This document shows, in pieces, positions 18,901-27,287 of a stretch of 64,000 nucleotides of DNA. Origin of the DNA: Sedimenticola thiotaurini (GTDB taxonomy: Bacteria > Pseudomonadota > Gammaproteobacteria > Chromatiales > Chromatiaceae); contig NZ_CP011412.1 of NCBI RefSeq assembly GCF_001007875.1, positions 930,001 to 994,000 of the forward strand, written 5' to 3'. The position numbers and the translations under genes were made by a program. The notes below the pieces were generated by a model. The model saw nothing but the letters and a program-made list of their open reading frames with translations. It did not search any database and was not told the origin of the DNA. Every line of letters begins with the position of its first letter. Within the stretch, counting starts at the first letter, position 1.

Positions 18901-20349
18901 GTCATCGATCTGATCACCCAGGCAACAGAAGATCCGGCACTGGCCGCCTACTCCCGCTACCTGGGGGAACTCTATGGTTACGCCAGCTACTACCAGGGCT
19001 ATCGTTGGGGATTTCTGCTGTTCAATGACCCCACTATCACGCCGCTACCACAATCGACCAGGAAGACCCTGAGCTTCGCCAGGGATTATCTGCCCGGTGC
19101 CACGCTGTTTGGCAAAAACGCCATGAACACGGCCTATTTCCGCTCCGGCTGGTCGCCACAGGATACTTTTATCAGCTTCCGGGCAGGTGACAGCTTTACC
19201 CATCACGGCCACTACGATGCCGGCCATTTCACTCTGTTTAAAGGTGCCCCCCTGGCCAGCAACAGTGGCACCTATGGCAGATTTTTCAGTGAGCATAGGC
19301 TCAATTACTACCTGCGAACCGTGGCGAAGAACTCCCTGCTTGTGGTACGCCCTGAAGAGAAGGTAAAACCCAACCGGTTCTTTAAGGAAAACGTGGCCGG
19401 TGGCGGACAACGGATCACACTGCCCACCGGCAGTGCCATACGCAGTACCGGTCAATGGGCAGATCAGTTACACAACGGCCTGCATCTTGAGGGGGGGCAA
19501 CTGCTCGCCTATGCCGGCAACGACAGCCGTTATCACTACATCGCGGCGGACCTCACCGCCGCATATAACAATACCCAATACGACGATAACGGGCAGAACG
19601 GCAAAGTCACCGAAGCCACCCGGGAGTTGCTCTACCTGGTGAACACGGATCAGTTGATCATTCACGACAAGCTGGTCTCCACCGATCCCGACTATGCCAA
19701 GAAGTGGCTGTTGCACACCATTAATCGCCCCCGATTGGCAGATACACGGCTGTTGGCGGGAACGGAGGAGAACGGCATCCTGCAGAGTGGAGCCAGGCAG
19801 CTGCGGATAGCCAACGGCCCGGGCAGATTGCGGGTGGATACCCTCTATCCCAGGGAGAGCATCACCCGTCTGATAGGCGGCCCCGACTACCAGTACTATG
19901 TGGAAACCGATGGCGATGACAGCGAGCTGGATGGCTGGAACATGGTTGAAGGCGTAAATCGGAAACCCTGGTTTGAGGACGCCCTCTGGCGGGTGGAGAT
20001 CCAACCTGCCAAACCCCGTTCGGAAGATCATTTCCTGACCGTGCTGACTCCGAGTCTGGGGGAGTTTAAAGAGGTTGACCCGGAACGGCTTGAGACCGGC
20101 TCGGAGCGTATCTATGGAGCACGCACTCAGGGTAATCTGGTCCTTTTTGTGGACGGTCGGGAACCGCAGCAGGTATCCGTTGCGACAAAGCGCGGCGATG
20201 ACGCCCTCTACCTGGTCGGAATAACTCCCGGGACCCGGGTAACCCTGGTGCTCGATGGCGCGGAAACCGGTTATACCGCCGACGATGCCGGGATGGCGAT
20301 CATCCCTCTCAATGACACTGCTAGAGACAATATCCGGCTCAGCTGGTAA
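15955..20349 (+). CDS. Fusion: O-antigen ligase/polymerase-like membrane domain plus heparinase II/III-like lyase
   Basis: A 1464-residue protein that joins activities usually found in separate proteins. Residues about 20-390 hold many membrane helices with a Wzy/WaaL-like pattern (FSRADYAAVI). Residues about 400-540 are a soluble insert resembling a carbohydrate-binding beta-sandwich (DLFLTQRFEVAEPGPYRLSI, then NSTFDQGLDHWFF). More helices follow to about 680. From about 720 to the end comes a helical toroid and beta-sandwich as in heparinase II/III or alginate lyases, with THHGHYDAGHFTLF near 1085. The lyase should face the periplasm. It may trim or release the polymer that the ligase half builds. 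ATG at 15955 is preferred to TTG at 15922. No frameshift was needed. Confidence 0.85.
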   Translation: MSKPLTRPQQVAPQLLVFFQRLLAIGILTTVTVTLVDFPIAVNWLAAGFVLYLLLLWRYPWLWLIVLPTLLPVLDLTPASGRIFFGEFDLLVLITVAAGLMRREAWFTPLQLNRKRWLLILLLIVWQCYTALKGLLPIQPVDANAFTSYYSHYNSLRLAKGFFWALLLLPLLGQAINRGNPVVRLFIAGVVGGLATDLMAILWERALFSGILNFSKPYRVTGLFSGMTTGGAPLDAHLIFSLPFVGALFLLWRNRLIHLAGFCLLLFALYGLAVTFSRADYAAVIVAVFTGLAAWMLISRSAPSSHAGRGWYLLGIVALALLVSTPFISGEFIKHRFSTVSSDLAGRFQHWNSAIDMMGKDKESQLFGMGRGAFPRSYYWSHPGDDLPPTMLHARQDNNSFLRMDRSNDSGDLFLTQRFEVAEPGPYRLSISLRPRNDQATRLLVEICERLIYQSYKTCRWMGINTGSDSSQWINFNKTFSVRNLGVKQWYGSRPVQISILNRGLTQGVDIDDVQIITPSGKQLLQNSTFDQGLDHWFFYSGNHLGWHIKNIWVDTFFEGGWIGLLIFTLLIVYSLLVSLERLRHRDSFPLLYLPALTGLLVVGLFDSILDEPRLTLLLFLSTWILLASRTTALTLLPAQQHPPGMANKLLRHFRRLPLLYQISAVIVSTLLLLTLGIWGATQYTGMGTRQLALRLLDKLGQRDGYLVQAIMPDSYHNAHQLVGNLRPAHPRILLPELSKWQGHGISQAIEQRLALYSNYDRKNYRPCSSNSLPGLTSCWLSTGDAATAEKIIHGLRSGYMQVARNNENYGNVWQYAFAYDFIHLYPGLKEDDRLAIEDRIRSALRHALLLLEGNSLSLWHGRTTLSSIAWLAAVVLDPTNPDDLLLITQAQAHFLETLKAVAMTEAWPEGYNYWINNRGFLFTLAANAYLNGVEDPQNRQQVIETLRRVGYWHIYNTRPDNRAHGLGDEGPRVDLKDETRRVIDLITQATEDPALAAYSRYLGELYGYASYYQGYRWGFLLFNDPTITPLPQSTRKTLSFARDYLPGATLFGKNAMNTAYFRSGWSPQDTFISFRAGDSFTHHGHYDAGHFTLFKGAPLASNSGTYGRFFSEHRLNYYLRTVAKNSLLVVRPEEKVKPNRFFKENVAGGGQRITLPTGSAIRSTGQWADQLHNGLHLEGGQLLAYAGNDSRYHYIAADLTAAYNNTQYDDNGQNGKVTEATRELLYLVNTDQLIIHDKLVSTDPDYAKKWLLHTINRPRLADTRLLAGTEENGILQSGARQLRIANGPGRLRVDTLYPRESITRLIGGPDYQYYVETDGDDSELDGWNMVEGVNRKPWFEDALWRVEIQPAKPRSEDHFLTVLTPSLGEFKEVDPERLETGSERIYGARTQGNLVLFVDGREPQQVSVATKRGDDALYLVGITPGTRVTLVLDGAETGYTADDAGMAIIPLNDTARDNIRLSW

Positions 20350-20361
20350 TTCAGGCCTGGT

Positions 20362-21120
20362 TCACCGTTTCAGCAGTTCATGTACGTACTTGACCGGAAT
20401 GGCATAGCTGATGCCGGAGGGACGCTCCAGCAGGGTTTCTTTGGTATCTTTCACAAAGACACTGTTCAACACCCCCACAACCTTGCCCGATTGGGCATCG
20501 TAGACAGGACTGCCACTGTTGCCGGGATAGGCCGTGCCATCCAACTGGTACACCTCAAACCGATTGCGCATACGCATAATCTGCTTGGCTGTCAGGTCTT
20601 TGGAATTGTTTGAGGGTATAACGATGGGGGTGATGGCTGAAATAATGCCCCGATGGGTCACCGGATAAAGTCCCAGCACGGTACCGATGGGGAAACCGGT
20701 AAAAGCAATCTCCTCCCCTTCCCGGATTCTGCTCTCAGGTGCCAGGGACATAGCCGGTAAGGGGCCATTGCTGATCTCCAGCAGCACCAGATCGTGTTCC
20801 GGATCACTGTTCACGATCTTGGCCGGATGGACGGTGGCCTTACTGCCCCGCCCGCTGAATACTGCCAGGGTCTCCCGTTTGGCATGATCGATCAGTTCCG
20901 GCAATACATGATGATTCGTCACAATATGACGGCCATCTCCCACCACAAAGCCGGTGCCCCGAAACTGGGCCGATGGGCGGCGCAACGGCATCACTGTGCC
21001 CACCGAGACTATACTGGGCCGGATTCGATCAATAATATCAGGCAGGTCGGCGCTGTTTGCCCCATGGCAAAACAGGCCCAACAGGACGGCAGCGTAAAAA
21101 GCCAGGCCGTGTAATCGCAT
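20362..21120 (-). CDS. Exported trypsin-like serine protease (S1C/HtrA-like, no PDZ)
   Basis: A 252-residue secreted protease with a signal peptide (cleavage near residue 23, HGANSADLP). The triad is visible: His in TNHHVL (71), Asp in PEHDLVLLEI (110), Ser in GNSGSPVYD (202). No PDZ domain follows, so it is shorter than DegP/DegS. It converges with the ligase-lyase fusion, with 12 bases between stops. It may process or quality-check envelope proteins; a direct link to the polysaccharide is only positional. Confidence 0.87.
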   Translation of the reverse strand: MRLHGLAFYAAVLLGLFCHGANSADLPDIIDRIRPSIVSVGTVMPLRRPSAQFRGTGFVVGDGRHIVTNHHVLPELIDHAKRETLAVFSGRGSKATVHPAKIVNSDPEHDLVLLEISNGPLPAMSLAPESRIREGEEIAFTGFPIGTVLGLYPVTHRGIISAITPIVIPSNNSKDLTAKQIMRMRNRFEVYQLDGTAYPGNSGSPVYDAQSGKVVGVLNSVFVKDTKETLLERPSGISYAIPVKYVHELLKR

Positions 21121-21348
21121 CGGTAATACCCCTTAATTTCCCATCAAGTTGATGTGTAAATGGATAATTGCCTCAATTCAGTGAGAACCTATCCCGGAGT
21201 CCTAAAATTCCACTAAAACCGGATCGGTATTCAGGGTAAACTCTGCCAACCGGGAAAGCTGGTCCGGCATGATAGGCCATTATTTGAATATTCAACAACA
21301 GCAATACCGGTAACCACTCTATCTGACGAGCCACAAGGAAAGCATCTG

Positions 21349-21975
21349 ATGGATAACAACGTAGTCTGGCACCGACCCACCGTCACCCGTGACAGGCGAG
21401 CTCAGAACAATGGCCATAAAAGCGTCATTCTTTGGTTTACCGGTCTATCCGGGGCAGGAAAATCGACCATCGCCCATGCCCTGGAAGAGAGTCTCTACCA
21501 GCTCGGCGCAAAGACCTATGTGCTCGATGGTGACAACGTCAGACATGGCCTGTGCGGCGATCTGGGTTTCTCCGATAAGGATCGGAATGAAAATATACGA
21601 CGCATCGGTGAAGTCTCAAAGCTTTTCATCGATGCCGGGGTCATCGCCCTATGTGCCTTTATTTCCCCATTTCGCGCCGATCGGCAGCGGGCGCGTGAAC
21701 TGGTCGATGAAGGGGATTTTATTGAGATCCATGTGAAGTGTCCGCTGGAAGTGTGTGAGACACGCGACCCGAAAGGCCTCTACCAGAAAGCCCGGGCGGG
21801 CTTGATCAAGGGGTATACCGGTATATCGTCACCTTACGAGGAGCCGGAAAATCCCGAGATCGTCCTGGATACCAGCGTACAAAACATCAATGAATGCGTA
21901 GAACAGATTATTGATTATCTGACAAAAAAAGAGATTGTGGTCCCCGGTAATCGGAATAAATCGGTGAATGGATAA
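21349..21975 (+). CDS. cysC: Adenylyl-sulfate kinase (APS kinase)
   Basis: A 208-residue kinase that phosphorylates adenosine 5'-phosphosulfate to PAPS. P-loop GLSGAGKST at 32-40, then [10 protein letters not shown] and [19 protein letters not shown], and the [13 protein letters not shown] segment are all typical of CysC. AAGGA precedes the ATG. No cysN/cysD or reductase genes are adjacent. Instead a PAPS-type sulfotransferase lies 1.3 kb downstream, so PAPS made here probably serves polysaccharide sulfation rather than sulfate assimilation (inference). Confidence 0.95.
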   Translation: MDNNVVWHRPTVTRDRRAQNNGHKSVILWFTGLSGAGKSTIAHALEESLYQLGAKTYVLDGDNVRHGLCGDLGFSDKDRNENIRRIGEVSKLFIDAGVIALCAFISPFRADRQRARELVDEGDFIEIHVKCPLEVCETRDPKGLYQKARAGLIKGYTGISSPYEEPENPEIVLDTSVQNINECVEQIIDYLTKKEIVVPGNRNKSVNG

Positions 21976-22070
21976 ATCGATAGTGCCTGTTCACATCCAT
22001 GGATCTGGTAACGGCATCACCCGCTTAAACCACTGCAGACAGCATTAATTATTTAGATTAACAGGGCCTT

Positions 22071-23219
22071 ATGACATCGCCCCCGCCCCTTATCGCACAC
22101 GTTATCCACCACCTCTGGATTGGTGGTCTGGAAAATGGCCTGATCAACCTGATCAATCGTATACCGGAACAGCGTTATCGGCACGCCATCATCTGCATGG
22201 ATGATTTTTCAGACTTCCGGGACCGGCTGCAAAGGGATGATGTGCCGGTGATTGCCATGCATAAAAAACCGGGACGGGATCCAGCAACAAAGTGGCGCCT
22301 GTTCAAACTGTTCAGAGATTTAAAACCGACCATTCTCCACTCCCGCAACCTATCCGGACTGGATGCCCTGTTGCCCGCCTATCTGGCCGGTATCAAACAC
22401 CGGGTTCATGGTGAACACGGCCGGGATATGGATGATCTGGATGGCAGCAACAAAAAACTGCAACTTTTGCGCCGCCTGCACCGTCCCCTGATAAACCGTT
22501 ATATACCACTCTCACAAGATCTCGAGCGATACCTGACGGAAAAAATCGGCATCCATAGCTCCCGCATCAGCCAGATCTACAACGGCGTGGATACGGATAG
22601 ATTCAAACCAGTACAGGGAGAGAAGCCGGACCTGCCGGTCGGCGGAAGTTTCACGCCAGCAGGCGCCATAGTCATCGGTACTGTTGGGCGCTTTCAATCG
22701 GTAAAGGATCAGATGAATCTGGCCGAAGGGTTTATCCTGCTGCTGAACAAGAATCCGGACCTGAAAAGCATCGCGCGGCTGGTGATGATCGGTGACGGCC
22801 CGCTGCGTGAACCGGTTCTGGGGAGATTGGCAGATGCGGGTTATGCGGACCTGGTCTGGGCACCCGGCGCACGGGATGATGTCAACGAGCTGCTTCCAGC
22901 GATTGATCTGTTTGTTCTCCCCTCTCTGGCGGAAGGAATATCTAACACCCTGCTGGAGGCCATGTCATGCGGATTACCCGTCATAGCCACGGCAGTGGGC
23001 GGAAACCCGGAACTGGTGGTGGACGGGGTAACAGGCACCCTGATACCACCCGCGGACAGCCCTGCTCTGGCCGACGCGCTGGCGCTTTATCTGCGTAATC
23101 CGGCACTCCTGGAATCCCATGGGGCAGCAGCGCGGCAACGGGTCGAGGAGAAATTCAGCATCAAAGCTATGGTGGAGCGATACATGGGGGTTTACGACGA
23201 CCTGCTGATGAGACCATAA
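22071..23219 (+). CDS. GT4 glycosyltransferase, TIGR03088-like (XrtA-associated)
   Basis: A 382-residue GT-B glycosyltransferase. The N-terminus IAHVIHHLWIGGLENGLINL and the nucleotide-sugar motif GISNTLLEAMSCGLPVIAT (E-x7-E type) place it in family GT4. The opening matches the TIGR03088-type enzyme that occurs in XrtA loci. It would add a sugar to the lipid-linked repeat unit on the cytoplasmic side. It follows cysC by 95 bases in the same direction. Sugar and linkage are unknown. Confidence 0.87.
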   Translation: MTSPPPLIAHVIHHLWIGGLENGLINLINRIPEQRYRHAIICMDDFSDFRDRLQRDDVPVIAMHKKPGRDPATKWRLFKLFRDLKPTILHSRNLSGLDALLPAYLAGIKHRVHGEHGRDMDDLDGSNKKLQLLRRLHRPLINRYIPLSQDLERYLTEKIGIHSSRISQIYNGVDTDRFKPVQGEKPDLPVGGSFTPAGAIVIGTVGRFQSVKDQMNLAEGFILLLNKNPDLKSIARLVMIGDGPLREPVLGRLADAGYADLVWAPGARDDVNELLPAIDLFVLPSLAEGISNTLLEAMSCGLPVIATAVGGNPELVVDGVTGTLIPPADSPALADALALYLRNPALLESHGAAARQRVEEKFSIKAMVERYMGVYDDLLMRP

Positions 23220-23254
23220 ACCGGCAGCAACTCTACACTGCTAACATTACGATC

Positions 23255-24232
23255 TTACCTATTGGCGATGGATTGTTTGGCCGCCTGATACTTTTCCATT
23301 ACAAAACGGCCGATTTCGGATTGCCCGATAATGCCCACAATTTTTTCAGCAGTGTCAGAATCAATCGTGGTCTCCCACTTATCGATATTGGCGAGTGGAT
23401 TCTTCATGACCGAAAAGTAGCCCGACTCCCCATCCGTCCTGGAAAGCGTTGCAATAAACTGTTGCATCTGGCTATCAAAAGGGACTCCCATGAACTGACA
23501 AAGCGCCTCAACCCGGTCAGGCATGTTTACACACAGATCCTCGTATGAAATAAGCATATAGTTCGGGCTGTCCGAGAGTTCCCGGAAACTCTTGTCATTT
23601 TGTACCATCCAGATATAAGCGCTCTGCTCTTCAAACGTGGCGGTTGATATCGTCTCGATATCGATTGAAAAATTCCGCGCATTGGACATTTTAGATACCG
23701 AGTTTATGAACAGATCCTGCCCCATTTTATTCTGTTCGATACCCCGCAGTTGGGAGGCAATAATCGCGCCGGGATGCCTTACAATATGGATAAATTTCAT
23801 CTCGGGCAGAGCCTGTGCGAACATCGGCACCCTGCCCAGGGAGTTGACGGATTTTATTACAGTTGTGTAATTGTTATCCTTGGCTAAATCGGGAATCGGC
23901 AAATTCAGACCGGCTTTCTCCGCAAGGGTGGCTGCAGGAATAAGAAATCGACGCAACAGCGTGCCGGAGGGTTTTCGAAACCTTTTCTCAAACCAGGGTT
24001 TTTTTCCATTTACAAAAGCAGACCGATCATTGCGTAGTTGCTCCAGGTAACGGCGGGAAGCGTCTGCATACTCCTGATACTGCTCTGCTTCAGGAAGGAA
24101 GGGAATATCACTATTGGGTGAAGTCTTATCGGGCTCATGTCGATAGATAACCGAGCGGGAAGAGTCGATCAGTTTGGCCAGTAGTGTGGTGCCAGACCGG
24201 CCCGATCCATATGCAAAAATTATTCGATCCAT
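23255..24232 (-). CDS. PAPS-dependent sulfotransferase
   Basis: A 325-residue protein with the 5'-phosphosulfate loop YGSGRSGTTLLAKLI at the N-terminus and the 3'-phosphate motif FIHIVRHPGAIIASQLRG in the middle, as in bacterial carbohydrate sulfotransferases. It transfers sulfate from PAPS to a hydroxyl group. The nearby cysC supplies the donor. No signal peptide is seen, so it should act in the cytoplasm on nucleotide- or lipid-linked sugar. It is followed upstream, on the same strand, by the SGNH-like and MBOAT genes. Confidence 0.88.
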   Translation of the reverse strand: MDRIIFAYGSGRSGTTLLAKLIDSSRSVIYRHEPDKTSPNSDIPFLPEAEQYQEYADASRRYLEQLRNDRSAFVNGKKPWFEKRFRKPSGTLLRRFLIPAATLAEKAGLNLPIPDLAKDNNYTTVIKSVNSLGRVPMFAQALPEMKFIHIVRHPGAIIASQLRGIEQNKMGQDLFINSVSKMSNARNFSIDIETISTATFEEQSAYIWMVQNDKSFRELSDSPNYMLISYEDLCVNMPDRVEALCQFMGVPFDSQMQQFIATLSRTDGESGYFSVMKNPLANIDKWETTIDSDTAEKIVGIIGQSEIGRFVMEKYQAAKQSIANR

Positions 24233-24319
24233 TATCGTATTTACTTCCCTGGTTTAAACAGACAGATTACAAACTGAATGATCCAAGTACCTGTTGATAC
24301 GGGACTGCCGACCAAACTC

Positions 24320-25543
24320 TCATTTGACCTTGGTGGATATGTTACCAATTTTCAGCCGTTCAATCTTGAGTACGCTATCAATATTATTCGAATTCAACTT
24401 CACCCCCACCGGTGTTTCCAGGTTTTTTTGACACCATCCCGGCACCATGCTGGCCAGCATCAGACTGCCCACATTCTGCTTATAATGGGCCGGCTCCCAA
24501 AACCACTTCAGTTCATCCGCTGCTGTAGCTGAGGCAGGAGCGGGCTCCGAGTTATACGGGGTAATGATAGAGAAGTCCCATAGTGGAGCATGATGTTGAT
24601 CCGCAATCGCCAGCAATCGCAATTTCCACTGCTCGAACTGTTCCCATAACCCTTTGCTATGGATAGCCCGAAGGTACTCCACATGATAGGGATTAATAAA
24701 GAGATAAACCTGGGTTTTCTGTTTATCAACGCTATTCAACAGATACGCCAGACTCCTGAACTGCTTTGAACTGTTCCCGGCCTCCCCAAGAACAGATTGT
24801 CCCGGCCTTGAAAATCGCCTCTCAATCTCCCCCATCTTCTGCTGAAACAGGACCTGCTGCCCTTCATTCCGAATAATCGGTACATAATCTTTTGCCGGAT
24901 TGAAACCGTTCTCCAAACGGTTGGAACTGTATTGATTACCCTGCTGCAGGATCGTCATCAAGGAATCGGAGGTGGTATCCAGCGAGATCAGCGTCTCCAG
25001 GTAGGTTTTCAGGGTATTGACACGGTAATGCCGATTCTCCTCACCGGCGGCAGTAACCACCAAGTTGGATTCATAGGTCTGCTGTGCTGGTGGCCATTGT
25101 CCCGGTTCCGGAGCCTTGTGTCGGGTTGAAAGAAAGTCAGAAAAATCGACTCCCCAGAGAATCAGGCGGACATCACTGTTGTAAATTGCATGCTGTATCG
25201 ACCGCGCCTGCCGATAGACACCTACTCCAGGCAGGCCAAGATTGTAGACCGGCCTGAAACTATCCGGCCAACAGGCATGTGCCGGATCCATACCCATCTC
25301 CGGTCTTGAGTTTCCGGCAATAAGGGTTTTCGGTTGGTAGCGTCTCACTTGATAGGGTTTGCTTAAACGCAGATGGGTTGCCGCAGCAGGTTTTATTTTT
25401 GACAACCCTTCAACGCGGCTGGTTCCGAACAGCCCGTAGGGATCGATAAGATAGTTCAGGCCCCCAAAAGCCAGTATGAGCAGCAGAAACACAATGGAGA
25501 AACGCTTCAGATAACTGGAATGGGTTTTATTAATCATGTTCAA
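24320..25543 (-). CDS. SGNH/AlgJ-like membrane-anchored partner of the MBOAT acyltransferase
   Basis: A 407-residue protein with one N-terminal membrane helix (SIVFLLLILAFGGLNYLI), then a periplasmic domain. A GDS-like block IAGNSRPEMGMDP and a C-terminal EPAHYKQNVG motif fit SGNH-type hydrolase/acetyltransferase folds. It overlaps the MBOAT gene by four bases, so the two are co-translated. Proteins of this sort (as AlgJ/AlgX with AlgI) take an acyl group from the MBOAT and place it on the exported polymer. Family assignment rests mainly on motif and context, not on strong overall similarity. Confidence 0.7.
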   Translation of the reverse strand: MNMINKTHSSYLKRFSIVFLLLILAFGGLNYLIDPYGLFGTSRVEGLSKIKPAAATHLRLSKPYQVRRYQPKTLIAGNSRPEMGMDPAHACWPDSFRPVYNLGLPGVGVYRQARSIQHAIYNSDVRLILWGVDFSDFLSTRHKAPEPGQWPPAQQTYESNLVVTAAGEENRHYRVNTLKTYLETLISLDTTSDSLMTILQQGNQYSSNRLENGFNPAKDYVPIIRNEGQQVLFQQKMGEIERRFSRPGQSVLGEAGNSSKQFRSLAYLLNSVDKQKTQVYLFINPYHVEYLRAIHSKGLWEQFEQWKLRLLAIADQHHAPLWDFSIITPYNSEPAPASATAADELKWFWEPAHYKQNVGSLMLASMVPGWCQKNLETPVGVKLNSNNIDSVLKIERLKIGNISTKVK

Positions 25544-27117
25544 AACTGAAAATAGAGAAACTCTGAAACGGAGGTAAGGGCCAGCACACCCAGTGCCGCA
25601 ATCAGTGCAGTCATGACTGCCCAGGCTCCGCTAGGACTCCACTTGAAGGGCAGCAGGGTTCTGATGGAATGGGCCGCCGATTCCGGATGGTGGTAAGGAG
25701 CCAAGGCCGGTTCGAAGCGGGACATGATCTGCTGAGTATTGGGAAACAGTATCGCCGCCAGCATCAACAGGACGACCCAGCCCCAGGTCAAGATAAACTG
25801 GGTACCACCACCCAGGTAGGCTCCGATTCCCCAGGACTGCAATTGCTGACCTATGCCACCCAGTCTGGCCATAATGGCGTTGGGTAGTTCAACACCGTTT
25901 AATCCAGCCATCCCTTCCAGAATGGTGATTGCTGAAGAGAAACTGGTCGCCCTGAAGAACACCCAGCCAACAACGACCGCCACAAAAGTAAGCAGCCACG
26001 CAGCCAGTTTGCCAACCGGGGAGCCGGGTCGACTATCACCGAATATCAACGCCCTACCCCGATGCCAGGCATGGTTCACTATCAGATAGAAACCGTGCAG
26101 CGCCCCCCAGGCGACAAAAGTCCAGCCAGCCCCATGCCACAGACCACCCAGCAGCATTGTGAGAAAAAGATTTCTGTACCGATTGAACGGCCCCCGTTTG
26201 TTCCCGCCCAACGGTATATAGAGATAGTCTCGAAGAAAACGGGACAGGGTCATGTGCCAGCGTCGCCAGAATTCCACAATACTGGTCGCTTTGTAGGGCG
26301 AGTGAAAATTCAATGGCAACTTGATACCAAACATCCTTGCCGCACCGATGGCCATATCGGAGTAGCCAGAGAAATCGAAGTAGAGTTGCATGGTATACGC
26401 CAACGCACCGCCCCAGGCGACCAGCAGGGATAACTCCCCCCCGCCTTCAGCAGCGGAAAATACTGGGCTGGCGTAGAGTGCCGCGTTATCCGCCAGCACA
26501 CTCTTTTTGAATAAACCGATAGCAAATATGGTTATCCCGATGGAGATATTCTCTGCAATCTTTCTGGACGAGGGACCATTCAGGAATTGGGGCAACATCT
26601 CCTTGTGATGGACAATGGGTCCCGCGATCAACTGGGGGAAAAAGGTTACAAACAGGGCATAGTGGATAAATCGATATTCCCGGGTAATCCCACGATAGGC
26701 ATCCACCAGATAGGCTATCTGCTGGAAGGTAAAGAATGAGATGGCGAGCGGCAGGATGATGGACTCCAGATTAAAATCGGTACCCGCTATCGCATTGATG
26801 TTCTGGACAAAAAAACCGGCGTACTTGTAGTAGCCCAGGGTCACCAGGTTAAGCGTGACCCCCAATCCCAGAATCCAGCGACGTTGGGGAGTAGAGTAAG
26901 CCTGTGCTGCTCCCAGCAACCTGCCGAACAGGTAGTTGAACAGCATTGAGGCGACAATCAACCCCAGATAGGCCGGGTTCCACCAGCCGTAAAAGAACAG
27001 AGAGGCGGCCACCAGCCAAAGTATTGAATACTCCTGATCTCTCCTGGATAAAATCAGGAATACCGCCAGTGTCAGCGGTAAAAACAGAAAAATAAACTGG
27101 TGGGAATTAAAAAGCAC
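25540..27117 (-). CDS. MBOAT family O-acyltransferase (AlgI-like)
   Basis: A 525-residue membrane protein with about a dozen helices, matching AlgI/DltB-type MBOATs. Seen: the WRRWHMTLSRFLRDYLYIPLG motif region and the active-site His in LGGLWHGAGWTF. It carries an acyl group (usually acetyl) across the inner membrane for O-acylation of polysaccharide. GTG at 27117 is the preferred start: GGAAG stands five bases upstream and the first helix begins just after. The frame extends to 27168. It is divergent from the acyl-ligase gene. Confidence 0.92.
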   Translation of the reverse strand: MLFNSHQFIFLFLPLTLAVFLILSRRDQEYSILWLVAASLFFYGWWNPAYLGLIVASMLFNYLFGRLLGAAQAYSTPQRRWILGLGVTLNLVTLGYYKYAGFFVQNINAIAGTDFNLESIILPLAISFFTFQQIAYLVDAYRGITREYRFIHYALFVTFFPQLIAGPIVHHKEMLPQFLNGPSSRKIAENISIGITIFAIGLFKKSVLADNAALYASPVFSAAEGGGELSLLVAWGGALAYTMQLYFDFSGYSDMAIGAARMFGIKLPLNFHSPYKATSIVEFWRRWHMTLSRFLRDYLYIPLGGNKRGPFNRYRNLFLTMLLGGLWHGAGWTFVAWGALHGFYLIVNHAWHRGRALIFGDSRPGSPVGKLAAWLLTFVAVVVGWVFFRATSFSSAITILEGMAGLNGVELPNAIMARLGGIGQQLQSWGIGAYLGGGTQFILTWGWVVLLMLAAILFPNTQQIMSRFEPALAPYHHPESAAHSIRTLLPFKWSPSGAWAVMTALIAALGVLALTSVSEFLYFQF

Positions 27118-27287
27118 CTTTTCTTCCGTGATCAAATTTTTGAGAGGGTAGCATACCTGGAAAACCACCCTATAGTGCCGACAACTATTATTGTCCCAGC
27201 CAAGACATTACAATATCCCCCCAATATAGAGCAATGTGATCAAATCCATCAGAATACCGTTCAGCACAAAGGGTAAAAGAGACCGGG

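Noticed and set aside
19468-20031. 187-codon minus-strand frame inside the ligase-lyase fusion
   Set aside because: No motif, no ribosome site, and the plus strand is continuous coding sequence with lyase features.
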